Source: Diphasiastrum complanatum
Lineage: Eukaryota; Streptophyta; Lycopodiopsida; Lycopodiales; Lycopodiaceae
Assembly (NCBI GenBank): GCA_029204225.1
Contig: CM055107.1
Coordinates: forward strand, 27,000,572-27,064,571
Direction of reading: 5' to 3'
DNA length: 64,000 bases
Positions 1 to 11,945 of this stretch are shown here, piece by piece (position 1 is the first letter of the stretch; the number at the start of each line of letters is the position of its first letter). A model generated the notes under the pieces. It worked only from the letters and a program-made list of their open reading frames with translations, made no database searches and was not told the DNA's origin. The position numbers and the translations under genes are program-made.

Positions 1-1317
1 TCCACCAATCTTTATGTTCCATTCTTCATAAGAGCCTGATACTCAAGATCCATTGCTTGGATCCACTCCTCTTTGTTCCTTACTTCATCTACACAATTAC
101 GTTCATTAAAAGAGGCTAGGAAAGCAAATTTTGTTCCAGCAACCACTTGCTTACCTTTCTCATCATGTGTGAGCCTTGAAGATATTTGTCTTTTCCTTGA
201 TGTTCTCCTTGGCTTTTGACTTAATGAAGGTCCTTCATGATTACCACATAAAATAGGATCCATAACATCAACATCAAAATTGTTAGATCCATCCACATAG
301 TCATTACTTGAAGATATTTTTGGAATGTTTTCCTCATCAGAAATGACATCTCTACCAATAATCACCTTATTAGTAGTAGGAATGTAAACCTTGTAGGCTT
401 TACTCACCTCACCATATCCAACAAATATATCTTTCCTTGAAGATGGATCCTCCTTGGTCCTATCATCAAGAGTTATATTGACATAGCAAGTGCATCCAAA
501 AGTTCTAAAAACCTTGGCACTCGGTCTCCTCTTGAATAGCATCTCAAAAGGTCCACCTCAAAAGGTCTCAAAAGTTCTAAAAACCTTGGCACTCGGCCAC
601 CTATTGCATAAAAAGTTAGCACACAACAAGGCTTGATCCCAAAATGGTTTTGGAAGCTTAGCTCTTAACCTCATGGCTTTGGAAACCCATGCTCATCACA
701 AAGGCCTTGAACTTGGTAGATATGTACTCACCACCATTGTCACTCCTTAAGACTTGATCCTTGTGAAAAATTGTTTCTCCGTTGCATTCTTGAACTTAAC
801 AAAGACATCATACACTTCATCCTTGCTCTCTTTAGTAGATAGATCCAACAAAATCTACTAACATCATCAATGAAAGTTACATACATCTTAGCTCCACTAT
901 TGCTGATTGTAGTAATTCCATTAATATCCGACAATTTGAAAAGGCTTTGTAGATCTAGCATAAGGTTGTCTATGTGACTTAGACAAAGCACAAGACTCAC
1001 AAACATGATTGATACTCTTTAAGGAACTTGGAAGACCTATCACAACTTGCTTTCTTGTCATTATCTCCAATGACTTGAAGTTGAGGTGTCTCATCCTTTT
1101 ATGCCAAACCTCTTGGTAGTTGCTCTCTTGCAACACATCCAACTTGGCTAGAAATAACACAAGCATCTAGTTTGAGCAACTTCTCTTGCCTTTTACCTCT
1201 TGCAATCAAGATATCCTTTCATTTAATCATACAAGCACCTCCATCAAACTCAACTTTGAGGCCTTTACTTGGCAATTAACTCACAATAAGCATATTCTTG
1301 ATAATAGATGGAATAAA
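1..1317 (-). mobile_element. Ty1/copia pol remnant, same family as element A
   Basis: This is a broken copy of the copia polyprotein. On the minus strand it runs from the end of the protease, through the pre-integrase and integrase regions, to the start of reverse transcriptase at the window edge. Stretches such as VWHKRMRHLNFKSLE, TTISNSGAKMYVTFIDD and NITLDDRTKEDPSSRK match the intact element at 58996-62082 almost residue for residue, so it belongs to the same family. It carries frameshifts and stops. About 90 bp holding the integrase segment that ends in the catalytic Glu (QQNGVAERKN in element A) is missing near 690. It ends abruptly where the LTR of element B begins, so B either inserted into it or was joined to it. 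It is not expected to be functional. Confidence 0.85.
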
Positions 1318-2754
1318 TGATGGGACAAGGGAGTATGGAGAACGCAAACGGAGAAGAGAGCAGGAATATTTGCGAAACAGCTCTCCCATTGCAATGGGCT
1401 GCTAGATGCAAAAATAGTCTAATAGATAGTTTATGCTAAATATAATCACAACTTAAATGTTCTGTTGCACAACAAGATCTTATAAATTAATTCATACTCA
1501 CAAAAACAAAATGAATACAATCCACTGAAGAGATTAGAAATGGTTTGAGGTATTACTGTAAATCAGATTTGATAAGAAGTTTAGTTCAAAAACTTTGGAG
1601 TGATAGTGCAACAAAATGATGGCGAGTTCCTTAGGCATCAAAGACAACCATCGTCTGATCAGAAGCTGAGAAGTCGTACAGGTCCGTGTTCTGATCAGAG
1701 TGAGTAAACAAACGCGATCAAACAGAAATGAAGTGCATTCAAATCACAACAAGCATTAATCTACATTATACACAAATAGAAAAACGTGTTGCTGCTATAT
1801 TACACTGAAGCACAACAATGACAGTTACACCCAGAATGAACTGGGAGGCTTAAAATCATTTGTCTCATGGATGGAGCATCACGTAGAGTGTGCTTGGATG
1901 ATCCATTTATAGATTGCATCCATGTATTAATTACAATAAATGATTGTCATCTAATTAGGCAAGCCATTGTACTTGGAAGTATTTAGCTTGTGTGACAAGT
2001 GTACATTGTGTACATGGTCAACGAATCAAAGAATGTTGACGTGAACGAGAACGTCGTATTTTTTCTCACTTTGCATTTTAGATAAAGTAGTTTTCTCTCA
2101 CTTCGCAAATTCTAGGAAGTGGCTGGGAACGTTCCTCATTCAAAATAAACAACCTTCGACATTTTCTCTCTCTTCAGGATTTTGCGAAAAAGCCGAAGGA
2201 GCCCTAAAACAGTTCAACTCTGAAATATAGATGACCTTTGGAAATTTTTTCTCTCTTCGCATTTTGCAAAAAAGCAAGTGTTGAAAACAGATGAATTTTT
2301 GAACTGTGCATATGTTGACTTCTTCAAAATAATTGAACGGAAGAAGCCGAAGGCAAGTGTCACATTTTTTGAGAAAATGCAACAAATGTGAAATGTGCGA
2401 CACTTAGTATTTTTACTTTAATTTGTAGAAGTGTTGTATTTTTCAAATGCTAGTTTGTGGAAGTTTTTGAAGATGGCCAAGTCTTCAATGACTTCAAATT
2501 ATTTAACTTAATATCCGAACTTGAAATTATGATAGGATTGGTTATCCTTTGTTGGAGATGAAGCCCATTGAAGGCGTTCTTCAAATAGTTTGGCTGTCTA
2601 AGTTATGATTCCTACAGGTATCAGACAAGCAGACTTTAAACCCAAAATCGGTTTCACTAGACCCTAGATCAAAGATCAATAATTGTGCAGGAAGAATCTT
2701 GAAACAGAAATTAGTCATTCACCAAGGAGGCAACTGTGGGCTTAATTTTCAACA
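1318..2754 (-). repeat. 3' LTR of element B
   Basis: The LTR is about 1.44 kb and bounded by TG and CA. On the minus strand it starts TGTTGAAAATTAAGCCC and ends CCCATCA. The first 380 bp on the plus strand repeat at 6427-6808. The inner edge abuts a purine tract, read on the minus strand as CTTAAGGGGGACTG, which is the likely polypurine tract. Within 2050-2310 there are several diverged copies of a TTTTCTCTCTTCGCATTTTGC-like motif, so the U3 side carries internal subrepeats. Confidence 0.65.
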
Positions 2755-5700
2755 GTCCCCCTTAAGGTCACGGTTGGTGCCTTGGTATCTTTGTCAGGTC
2801 CAGAAGAACTTCTGGTGCTTGATTCTGAGAAATGCTTTGGTGAAGATGTCTGCGGCCATTTCTGTTGTGGAGCAGTATTGATGATCACTTATCCTGAGAA
2901 AACCTTCTCCTGAATGAAATACTGGATTTCTATGTGCTTGGATTTGCCATGAAATTTGGAATTCAGTGACAATGAAATACAACTCAAGTTGTTACACAGA
3001 ATGGTGGTAACATTGTTAGTTGTGAAGTAATAACTCGATCAATACAGCTTCTTTTGAAACTTGACATGTTGCGATGTACTCTACCTCGGTCGAAGAAAGC
3101 ACAACTGATTTATGCTTCATTGAGTTCCACAAAATCGCCCCCCCTGCCAGGTAGAACAAAACCCGGAGGTAGACTTTCTGGTAGAGACTGGTCTTCCCCA
3201 ATTTGAGTCGGAGTAGCCTCGCAGGACGAGTGGGTCGATGGCATTTTCATCATAACACAAAATGTATTCTAAACTTCCCTGAATATATCTCATCACTTAA
3301 TGTTTTCCAATGAGAGATCCTAGAATTAGATATGAATTGACTTAACGTGCTAACAATGTATGCTAAATATGGTATAGTACACAACATTGCATACATCAAA
3401 GATCCTATGAGTGAATGATAAGGGTACTTCACTATGTCGAGTACTTCACTATCAGAATCAGCACAAGTGAATTTAGTAATACTATACTTGAATCCATTGG
3501 AGTATCAATTGGTTTGCAATCAAATATATGAAAATTTTCTAAAATGCCTTTTAGATATGGCTAAGATAGATCTTCTTCTGAAGGCTAAGATAGATCTTCT
3601 TTTGAAGTCTATTTCTAGTAATGTGAATTCCTAGAAAAGAATGAATAGCACCTAAATCAGTCATGTCAAATTCCTTTGATAGATCACTCTTACTAGTGTG
3701 CAAAAGAGAAGTGTCGTTTGACAAAATAAATGCATCATCTACATAAAGAGCTATGTGAACTGAATGGATACCTATATGCTTGGAATAAACATTACAATCA
3801 GCTGAATTGTTTGCAAACCCAATTGAATGAGATAAGAGTTGATTCTATCAGACCATGCTCTTGCGACATGTTTCAGACTGTAGATTGCTTTGTGCAGCTT
3901 GCACACTTTGTGCTCTTGGCCCTTTTGACTTCGAATCCTTCCGGTTGGAAGGTATACAACTCTTCTTCGATGTTGTCATTGATAAATGTTGTCTTGACAT
4001 CCATTTGGTGCATTTCGAGGTCTTTTGCGGCTGCTAATGCAATCAAAGTCCTGATTGACTACATCTTGATGACAGGACTGAAAATTTCTTGATAATCCAC
4101 TCCTTGGACATGAGTGAATCCTTTAGCCACCAACTGTGCTTTCCATTTAGCAATGGAACCATTAGAGTTGATCTTCTTCTTGAAGATCCACTTGTTGTCG
4201 ATAACTCTCTTGTGAATGGGGAAGTTGACCAATGTCCTCGTCAAAAGTGAGGTTGTACTCGTTTTCCATAGCTTCTTGCCAATTCACAACATCCTTGGAA
4301 TTAATTATTTTGGATAGGCTCTCTGGATCTTCTGATAAAGTCCAGAATGATTGAGGTGTATACCTCTCAAGAACTGTTTGAGTCCGTGAGGATCTACGGA
4401 CGTTTGTTGACCAAGATGCAATGATGCTTCTTCTTGAAGTTCTCCAGATCTGCTCAAGCTAGCTTGGTCTGGTCTGATGATAGGTACGACTTCTGTAGTT
4501 GTAGCACAGGATGTGGTAGTAGCTTCTACCCAGAACTTCGCAGGTAGATGTGATTGATGTAGCATGGATCTAGCTGAGTTGAGAAGAGTTTGGTTTTTCC
4601 TTTCTGCAATCTTGTTCTGTTGAGGTGAATAGGAAGTAGTGGACTGTCTTCTAATACCATGTTCAGCCATGTAGTTGGACATCTCTTTAGAGAGGTATTC
4701 GCCGCCGCCATCAATTCGGAGTGCTTTCACTTTTGTAGACGTTTGTGTCTCATCCATGGCCTTGAATCTCTTGAAGCATTCAAAGACTTCAGATTTGTGC
4801 TTAATGAACATGATTGTAGACCATCTAGAATAATCATCTATGAAAGTGATAAAATAGATTGCATCTCCTAAGGACGGAGTTGGCATTGGACCACAAAGGT
4901 AGCTATGTACAAGATCCAATACATGCTTTATTTTGATGGAATGTGATTTGGGAAACTTGCTTCTATAGTGCTTCCCATAGATGCATGATTCACAATAGAA
5001 AGATTTCCTATCTAATGAAGAAGAGAAATACAATCCATCAATTAATTTATTACAATGCATATAAGAAAGTGATCTTGTATTCATGTGTCCAAATCGACTA
5101 TGCCATAGAATAGCATTATCGTGTACATTTTCATGAGAGATGCTAGCTAATGCAACTGAATTAGAGAGTTACGTAAAGATTTCCGACTCTCGTGCATGTA
5201 GTCAGAGTAGTATCTTCATCGAAGATTGTATACTGCTCAAATGAGAAAGTAACAGTGTAGCCCTCATCAGTCATCTTAGAAACCGCAAAAAGAATCGTTT
5301 TGAATGCGATCTTGACTGTCTCTTTGCCTTCCACGCGTATGGTGCTTGAATCTCCGAGGTAGATGAATTGATCTCTGTTGTAAGCTGCATACTCGGTAAA
5401 CGATTCTTTGCAAGAGGTCATGTGTTGGGTAGCACCGCTGTCCAAGTACCAGTTGTCGTGGTCTTCGTAGCCACTGTTGTAAGCCATTAACAAATGTGTA
5501 TCTTGCTCCTTAAATTCCGTCGCATTGGAGGAGTTTGGTTGCTGTTGTTGTTACTTCTTTTTCTCATTGTAGATGCGGATAAGACACTCCTTGATGTCGT
5601 GATTGGCTCTCTTGCAATATCTATAGAAGAGCTTCTTGCACGATCCACTATTCTTGCCTTGAGTATGAGGCTTCTATTGTTGTTTCTGCACTTGATTCTT

Positions 5701-6358
5701 GTCTTTGGAATAGTGTTTCTTCTTGGTGTACAGGGCCATGGATCTGTCTTTGATGGATAGGCCACTGGTTTTTCTCTGCATTTCTTCTTGAAGTAGATGA
5801 CTGATCACCTTTTGAAGAGTGAGGTCGGGTTGTGTGGAGATCATCACCACAAAGTATTCATACAACTTTGGAAGAGAAGAAAACAAGGTCATAACAGCTT
5901 CAGCGTCTTGAATAGCACATCCTACAATTGATAACTGATCTAATAAAGATTTGAAGCTATTGATGTGAGAAGTGATGGCAGTAGAATCAGACATGCTAAG
6001 AGTAAAGAACTTCCTTCTAAGATGTAATCTAGTGGTTACATCATGAGTCTCATAGATATTTGATTAACAAATCTAATACATCCTTAGAGGTTTTGTATGT
6101 GGTAACATGAGATATTTGGGAGTTGGCCAGATTGAACGTGATACATGCTAAGGCCTTCTGATCTTTGATCGTCCATGCATTTGCTTGATCACCATCTTCT
6201 GGTTTCAGATCAGAACCTTCTACTACATCCCAAAGATCTCTATCTATCAACATCATCTGGAGTTTTAACTTCCAGATGTAGAAGTTAGAACTATTGAACT
6301 TGTCAATGATTCTAGCTTCGTTGGATGATGAAGATGAAGAGCTACCAATATGAGACAT
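2755..6358 (-). pseudogene. Element B gag-pol polyprotein, decayed
   Basis: The copia polyprotein is read from the ATG at 6358 downward. Gag begins MSHIGSSSSSSSNEARI and includes FYIWKLKLQMML. The protease has the intact core WYLDSGATQHMTS near 5430. The integrase (4305-5084) has FITFIDDYSRWS, a second catalytic-Asp region written DGGGEY and the Glu context IAERKN. The reverse transcriptase fragment at 4059-4244 holds NKWIFKKKINSNGSI. RNase H and the C terminus lie at 2794-3432, with SSTEVEYIATC and AADIFTKAF. Many frameshifts and stops separate these pieces, and the palm motif region near 3700 is badly damaged. It cannot make an active polyprotein. Confidence 0.8.
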
Positions 6359-6411
6359 GTTAACAATAATACAAATAGAACAAACTTAATCTCTTGGTTT
6401 ATTTGAGCTAC

Positions 6412-6423
6412 GCTCTGATACCA
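6412..6423 (-). other. Primer binding site of element B
   Basis: Read on the minus strand this is TGGTATCAGAGC, complementary to the 3' end region of plant initiator Met-tRNA. It lies 3 bp inside the LTR edge at 6427. It fixes the element's orientation and shows that the LTR at 6427 is the 5' LTR. Confidence 0.8.
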
Positions 6424-6426
6424 ATC

Positions 6427-6808
6427 TGATGGGGCAAGGGAGTATGGAGAACGTGAATGGAGAAGAGAGCAGAAATATTTGCGGAACATCTCTCTCGTTG
6501 CAATGGGTTGCTAGATGCAAAAATAGTTTAATAGATTGTTTATGCTAAATATAATCACAGCTTAAATGTTCTGTTTCCCAACAAGATCTTATAAATTAAT
6601 TCATACTCACAAAAATAAAACGAGTACAGTCCACCAAAGAGATTAGAAATGGTTTGAGGTATTACTGTAAATCGGATTTGATAAGAAGTTTAGTTCAAAA
6701 ACTTTGGAGTGATAGTGTAACAAAATTCATTGTCTGATTAGAAGCTGAGGAGTCATAGACGTCTGTGTTCTGATTAGAGTGAGTAAACAAGCGTGATCAA
6801 ACAAAAAT
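6427..6808 (-). repeat. 5' LTR of element B, truncated
   Basis: This 382-bp stretch matches 1318-1720 with scattered substitutions and small indels. For example, both copies share the stretch around GGAGAAGAGAGCAG and the long run ending AAAACTTTGGAGTGATAG. Homology stops at 6808, so about 1 kb of the LTR is missing. Confidence 0.75.
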
Positions 6809-7382
6809 TGTTGGCTGATTCTAACGAATCCCCAAGATACTCAGACAGAACTACCCAAGAGCACCTCTCACCTTAGACCGAGGAGGTCTTTGAGAAGATG
6901 AGACGAACGAAGACTGAGAGCTGAGTATGAGAACAGAGAAATGCTAGTTAGGAATGACAAGCAAGGACTGTAGTAGCCTCATGGTGAATCCCGAAAGATG
7001 ACCATGTAGGAACTAGTATTTCTAGGCTATTGTAATAAATGCAAGTAGACCCCTCTTAAATAAAGTAGAGTGAGTCACCTTTTGATGGTGACCTCTAGTG
7101 GAGAGCATTATTCTACTTATAATTTGTAAAATGTGGAAATGCCACTAGGATGCCACCTAAGGAGCTCTCTTGCTTATTTAAGAGACTCTCTCTTTGAGAA
7201 GAGGAGCTTTTTGTGTATTGTATCAACTCCATGCTGAAATGAGAAGAGCCTTCACGAATTAGGTGCATCCATACCTCTCCTTGATCATGCTTGTTTCTTG
7301 AGTGATGCATTCATGATCTTGCCCTTCCCTCCTTTGTGTGTGGTTGTGGATCGTAGAGTGGAAGCTCCTCTTCTTCTTGCAG
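6809..7382 (+). repeat. Candidate LTR fragment or solo LTR, plus orientation
   Basis: The sequence starts TGTTGGCTGATTC exactly where element B's LTR breaks off. It carries a TATA-like TTATTTAAGAG near 7174 in the plus orientation, followed by a leader-like stretch. These are features of a plant LTR. The right boundary (CA near 7382) is a guess, and no target duplication or second copy is visible in the window. It may instead be one end of a larger truncated element. Confidence 0.35.
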
Positions 7383-7415
7383 ATGTCTGATCCACTGTCT
7401 CATATATCGATATCT

Positions 7416-8974
7416 TCATTTTTCTGTATTAACATTTGGATAGACTCCCGATGCTGTTGGTATATCATTCAATGGTATAGAATCAGCAGGTACTGGATCC
7501 ATTAGTGGTTCTTTCTGTTTCTGTGCTCTGGTGACCACCATCAAGGGTGCCCTTGGTTTATTATGAGCTACTAGACTTTGCTTGATTGTTATCAAATTTA
7601 TAGGTGTTGTAGCTGGTTGTGGCTTCGGTCTTGCTGGACAGTCTTTATAGCAATGCCCATAACCACAGTCACGACAGAATGGTACAATTTTTTTTTTATT
7701 TGGGCATTCTGCAACTCTATGATTTTTTCCACATGCAAAGCATCCGAGTGGTGCTCTGGTCCAATTTCTAGAGGCTTGTTGTTGAGCGGCAGCATAAATG
7801 GCATATTGTTTTGAAGATCCACCTGAAGATCTACTTGCTTGATCATTTCCATAGTTCCATTGCTCAACATTTTTGTAAGGTTCTGGTTCCATCAAATTGG
7901 CTGGAGGAGCGGAGTGCTTTGGTGGGGCCGGTAGCGTTAAACGTTCCGGGTATCCAAGAGCAGGTTGTCAAGGTCTTGTTGATGGATTTCCTCCATACTG
8001 TGGTTCTTGATATCCCATTTGTGCATATCGTTGCTGAATTATTTGAGGGTTGAAGTTGCAGTCTCATGGTCAGGTGAATTACACAGATGGCAAACACTGA
8101 TTTCCATTCATTTTTTCAATTGAGGACACTCGTTCACTATGTGATTTCCTGTACAAATAGAACACCAAACATTTTTCCTGGTAGGAAAAGTCTTTGCAAA
8201 CTTCTGAGATTCCTTGTTTGCTTGTCCGTGGAAAATTTCCAATGCTTTGATCTTCTCATCAAATTGTGACTGCAATTTTTCCATCTATTTCTGTTGGTTC
8301 TTCCCAAGTTTCTCGAACTCATTGAGCATCATTTCTGCAGTAGCATTGGCATTCATTGATGCAATAGTGGTGGATGTCGTAGTAGTCTGCCTTGCTGTAT
8401 AAGACAACATACTGACATTCGGCTCATCATCTGAATCTTCATCCTCCTCCCGAATTGCATCGTCCATAGCATTTTGCAAGAGTGCATACTCATTATGGTG
8501 TTTCAGCTCACGTCTGATCCATTTAGGTAGACCTGACAAAAACCACATAATCATGGCATTCTTGTTAATTAGCTCAGGTTCGCATTCCGATATGAGACAT
8601 TTCACCCGTTCAATGTAATCTTGAACCATTTCCTGCTTTCCCATTTTAACTTTACTTAAAAGTAGGAAAGGGTCTTCCATAAACTTCTGCAGCTTAAACC
8701 GTGTGATAAGGGCTCGCTTACCAATCTCTCAATCTGTACGCTCAGTTTCATCTTGATTATAGTACCAATCTTGTGTTGCACCTGTTAAGGCCATAGGAAA
8801 CAGCTTAAGTTTATCTTGAGGATAAATCTTGCCATAGACTTCACAGGATTCAACATAGATTTGAAGAAATCTAACTAGATTTGTTAATCCATTATATTTG
8901 GGTAGATCCAATCAGGGTGCTCTTCTAACAATAATTGGATTGACTTCCTATGGAGCAGCTCCAGGGGCAGCCAT
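7416..8974 (-). pseudogene. Retrotransposon gag with several CCHC knuckles, decayed
   Basis: This is a Ty3/gypsy-type gag read from the ATG at 8974 (MAAPGAAP). The capsid part includes LDLPKYNGLTNLVRF, KLKLFPMALTGATQDWYYN and, further on, FLSGLPKWIRREL. The C-terminal half holds a row of zinc-knuckle-like blocks: CSICTGNHIVNEC, a degraded CHLCNSPDHE block, CFACGKNHRVAEC and CRDCGYGHCYKDC. Typical plant gags have one or two. There are two early stops in the first 25 codons, further stops near 8735 and 8281, and frameshifts around 7900-8100. No protease or reverse transcriptase follows before the LTR-like sequence below 7382, so the pol part is absent. The element family is not certain. Confidence 0.65.
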
Positions 8975-9480
8975 TTTTACAAATTTAGATCAAATAGATA
9001 ATGAATTTGGATCTAGATTTTTCAAAAAACTATCTCAGATTAGATCTGCTAGATCTATTCCACTTTTCAAGAATCTGATTCTATATGATGAAAAACTTTT
9101 CGAAATTCGATCAATCGATACTTCTCAAAATGATAAATCTCTCAAAATCCAATTCAAAATATATCAGATTTGATCCAAATTTTGACAGAGATTTGATCTA
9201 GAAAATTAGAAACTAAAAATAGTACTGGCGAAGGTTCATTTGGCGAAGGTTGGCTCGACGAAGGTTCAACAGTGCTATTTTGAGAAAAAACCCTCTGAAC
9301 ACTTTTCTGGCAATTTCTTGGGAAATAACCTTTGCCAACCTCTCAGGTGAAGGATCTGACACAAATACAACTATGGAAAATCGGGCAAAGGTTTCTTACA
9401 CAAGAAATTGTAGTTTCTGTAGTCTTCATATATTGTCCAGTTATATGTGTTGAAGGATGGATGTCAATACGATTCATTAC
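8975..9480. other. Leader or flank of the gag fragment, no gene seen
   Basis: This AT-rich DNA lies upstream of the gag start. Around 9228-9270 the motif GGCGAAGGTT occurs three times in about 40 bp. No coding signal was recognised. Confidence 0.4.
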
Positions 9481-10634
9481 ACTTGATTCACAACATGAGA
9501 ATATTCACACAGGTGATCTGGTAGTGGAGATAGTTAGGGAAGTACATCGGTTTCGAATTTGCATCTACTTTCGCGTAGAACCCTTCATATCTTGTCCACA
9601 AATTCAACACGACTATGCCATGAATAGGCACCCTCCAGATAGAGATTAGAATCGCGGGTATACAACATCCCAAAACTTGTTTGGAAGATCAACAACAATT
9701 AACATGGATCTGGCAGACTCGACAAGAGTCTATTCTTCCTTTCAACTATTCCATTCTACTGAGTGTAGCTCTAGGAATGTTGCTTATGTATTCCAGGCTC
9801 GATTAGAAATTCATTCATTCTCTCCCTTCCAAATGTGCATAGAGCTTTGATTTTCCTTCTTGTTTAATTTTTAGATAGTCATCTAAATTGTTGAAAACAC
9901 AAATATACTTTTGATTTGTTCTTGATGAACATGATAGTAATTGTTTGGTAATAATCATTGCCAAATGTAAAGAAATACATCGATCCATCGCATGATGGGG
10001 TCTGTGTTGGGCCACAAAGATCATAGTGAATAAGATCCAGAATGCCTTTAGCTCTATGAGCTTGGCCTTCGGGAGAATCTTGACCTGGCATGTTGCCAAG
10101 AATATAAGTCTCACAAGTCTATATCAGTGAGGACTTGTTGAAGTCTAAGCCTTAACAAATGTGTAACAGTTGCAAAACATATAAGTAATGGTTCTCATAT
10201 GCAAATGTCCAAGGCATCAGTGCCATAGAACATTCTTGTCGAATGAAGGTGTACACACACATTCTTCTTCAAAGGTGAGTGCACATTCATGACTTAATGT
10301 ATAGAGATATCCATCTCTATATTCTTTGACCAGAATGTACCAGAATATTTGAGGAGTTGTTTCAAATGAGATATTGATCTACATCGAATGTGACACTGTG
10401 GCCTCGATTAGCAATTCGACAAATCGATAGTAGGTTTTTGGTCAAGGCTGAAACAAAAAATATTCTCGATAACTCGAGATGAATCATCATCAAATCTGAT
10501 GGTAATTGTTCCTTTGCCTTCGATCTTTAGAGAGCTAGAATTTCCAAGTTGAATGTTGTTGTCATGATGTGTCAAAGAAAGATTTGTGAGCCACTCTCAT
10601 TGAGATGTCATGTGTTGAGTCACTATTAAAATCC
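9481..10634 (-). pseudogene. Copia integrase/protease remnant (part 1)
   Basis: On the minus strand this stretch encodes decayed copia integrase. It has ILDLIHYDLCGPTQTPS at about 10000-10090, an NGIVERKNR-like Glu block near 9740 and HGIVVLNLWTRYEG near 9600. Upstream at 10560-10630 is the C-terminal half of a protease core (TQHMTS) and the FDDDS-type region. Frames change repeatedly. It continues after the insertion at 10635-11505. It is related to, but distinct from, element B. Confidence 0.7.
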
Positions 10635-11505
10635 TGTTAGGATCTACTACAATATGTAGATCATCCAAGGATGGCCAAAAAAGGTGCCTTCTAGCCAAAA
10701 TTATCCCTTTTTAAAGGAATTGCTTGCAAAATGAACTATTTTTTTGTTTCGAAGACTTTTAATGAAGAAATGGCATTTCTGCCCTTCGGGTCCCTTCAAC
10801 CCATTTCATGCTAAAATTTTTTAATGAAGTGAAGGCCACTTTTACCCTTCACCCTTCAGGGCCCTCTTTCAAGCCCATCCAATGGACTGCCTCCATCCAA
10901 CTGCTTACATAGCTCCCCGAGATTTGAATCTGTACCATTGATCTTCGATCTCCACGATCGGATGGTTCTCAGGATATCCATGTGCTGACCTGTGTCCCTC
11001 CAGTCACAACACACTTCCATGCACTAAGTGCACCTTCTACTTGGTTGCGCGCGAGCAGACCCGTGAGGTCCTCCTTCTTTCTTCACGACCATCTCCATTT
11101 TGCTTCATTCTCAGCTTTTCTCCTAGGATTTTGTGGCTATGCCCCATATACCAAAGCCCCAACTGCATGAAAAGACAAATGTCCTAAAATTGGCCTACCA
11201 CCTGCCAAAAAACTAAGGTCGAGCCTGATATGGCCAAATTCGACCGACAACTCGAGACATGCCTCGAGTATAGCATACAATGTATATAACTCTGTTCAGG
11301 CTAACTTTTCCTATGTGTGGCTAACCGGCTAACCCAAGTAGTTGTCTACGGGATCAGTGCCCGACTGATATGATGATACTGGGTCACATCCTGATAAAAA
11401 CCAAAAACTGTAAATCCTAATTAACTGAAGATATCTACAGTTAATTACAATATTGCATTTCGAGCTTACAATAAAAATACATCAGATCAAATCAGACTCT
11501 TAACA
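10635..11505. repeat. Candidate solo LTR inserted in a copia protease
   Basis: This 871-bp segment has inverted ends (TGTTAGGATC at the left, CTCTTAACA at the right). It separates the two halves of a copia protease: WYLDIG lies above 11505 and TQHMTS lies below 10635. It has no coding content. An imperfect internal repeat around TTTAATGAAG and CCCTTC is present near 10760 and 10825. The flanking pentamers (AATCC and ATCAC) do not match well, so the insertion model rests on the interrupted reading frame and the TG/CA ends. Confidence 0.45.
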
Positions 11506-11945
11506 ATCACACACCAATGTCTAGATACCAGCAGCTAGAATCTGAACAATTGTTCGATTCGGCCATGAACAACTTTTGATTGGATTTTTCTTCTAAACCA
11601 TCAATGATTGCAGTATGAGCATGTTCGTTCTTTGCCGCTAGGATTCTACAGTGCTTTATATCATGTCATTTCTTCTTGCAATATGTGCAAAAGATCTTGG
11701 CATGTTGATATTTTGACTTTTTCTGCTGTGATGGATGCGTATATGGCTTTGAAGTATTAAAATCAGCCTTCTTCTTCGAATAGAGTTCGATCGACTTGTC
11801 TGATGATGAAACATCATTTGGCTTCATTCGAAGTTCTTTTTGGAGAAGAATTGAGGTGACCTTCTGCATTGTTAAATCTAGTTGTGTCGAGATTGACATG
11901 ACAAGATGATTGTAGGATACCAGAAGGCTTGCTCCATGTGTTTGT
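11506..11945 (-). pseudogene. Copia gag/protease remnant (part 2)
   Basis: The minus strand encodes the end of a copia gag. It has STQLDLTMQKVTSILLQKEL, a basic stretch and the zinc knuckle CTYCKKK-stop-HDIKHC, followed by the protease start WYLDIG. The gag segment resembles that of element B (STQPDLTLQKVISHLLQEEM), so the two elements are cousins. The upstream gag half is missing. Confidence 0.7.

Larger units (their letters stand above)
1318..6808 (-). mobile_element. Element B: decayed Ty1/copia retrotransposon with LTRs
   Basis: This is a minus-strand copia element. The LTR next to its polypurine tract lies at 1318-2754, and the LTR next to its primer binding site begins at 6427. Between them lie gag, protease, integrase, reverse transcriptase and RNase H remnants in the usual copia order. 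The two LTRs share about 380 bp with many scattered differences, so the insertion is much older than element A. The 5' LTR is cut off at 6808, where an unrelated sequence starting TGTTGG begins. No target duplication could be recovered because that end is lost. Confidence 0.8.
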
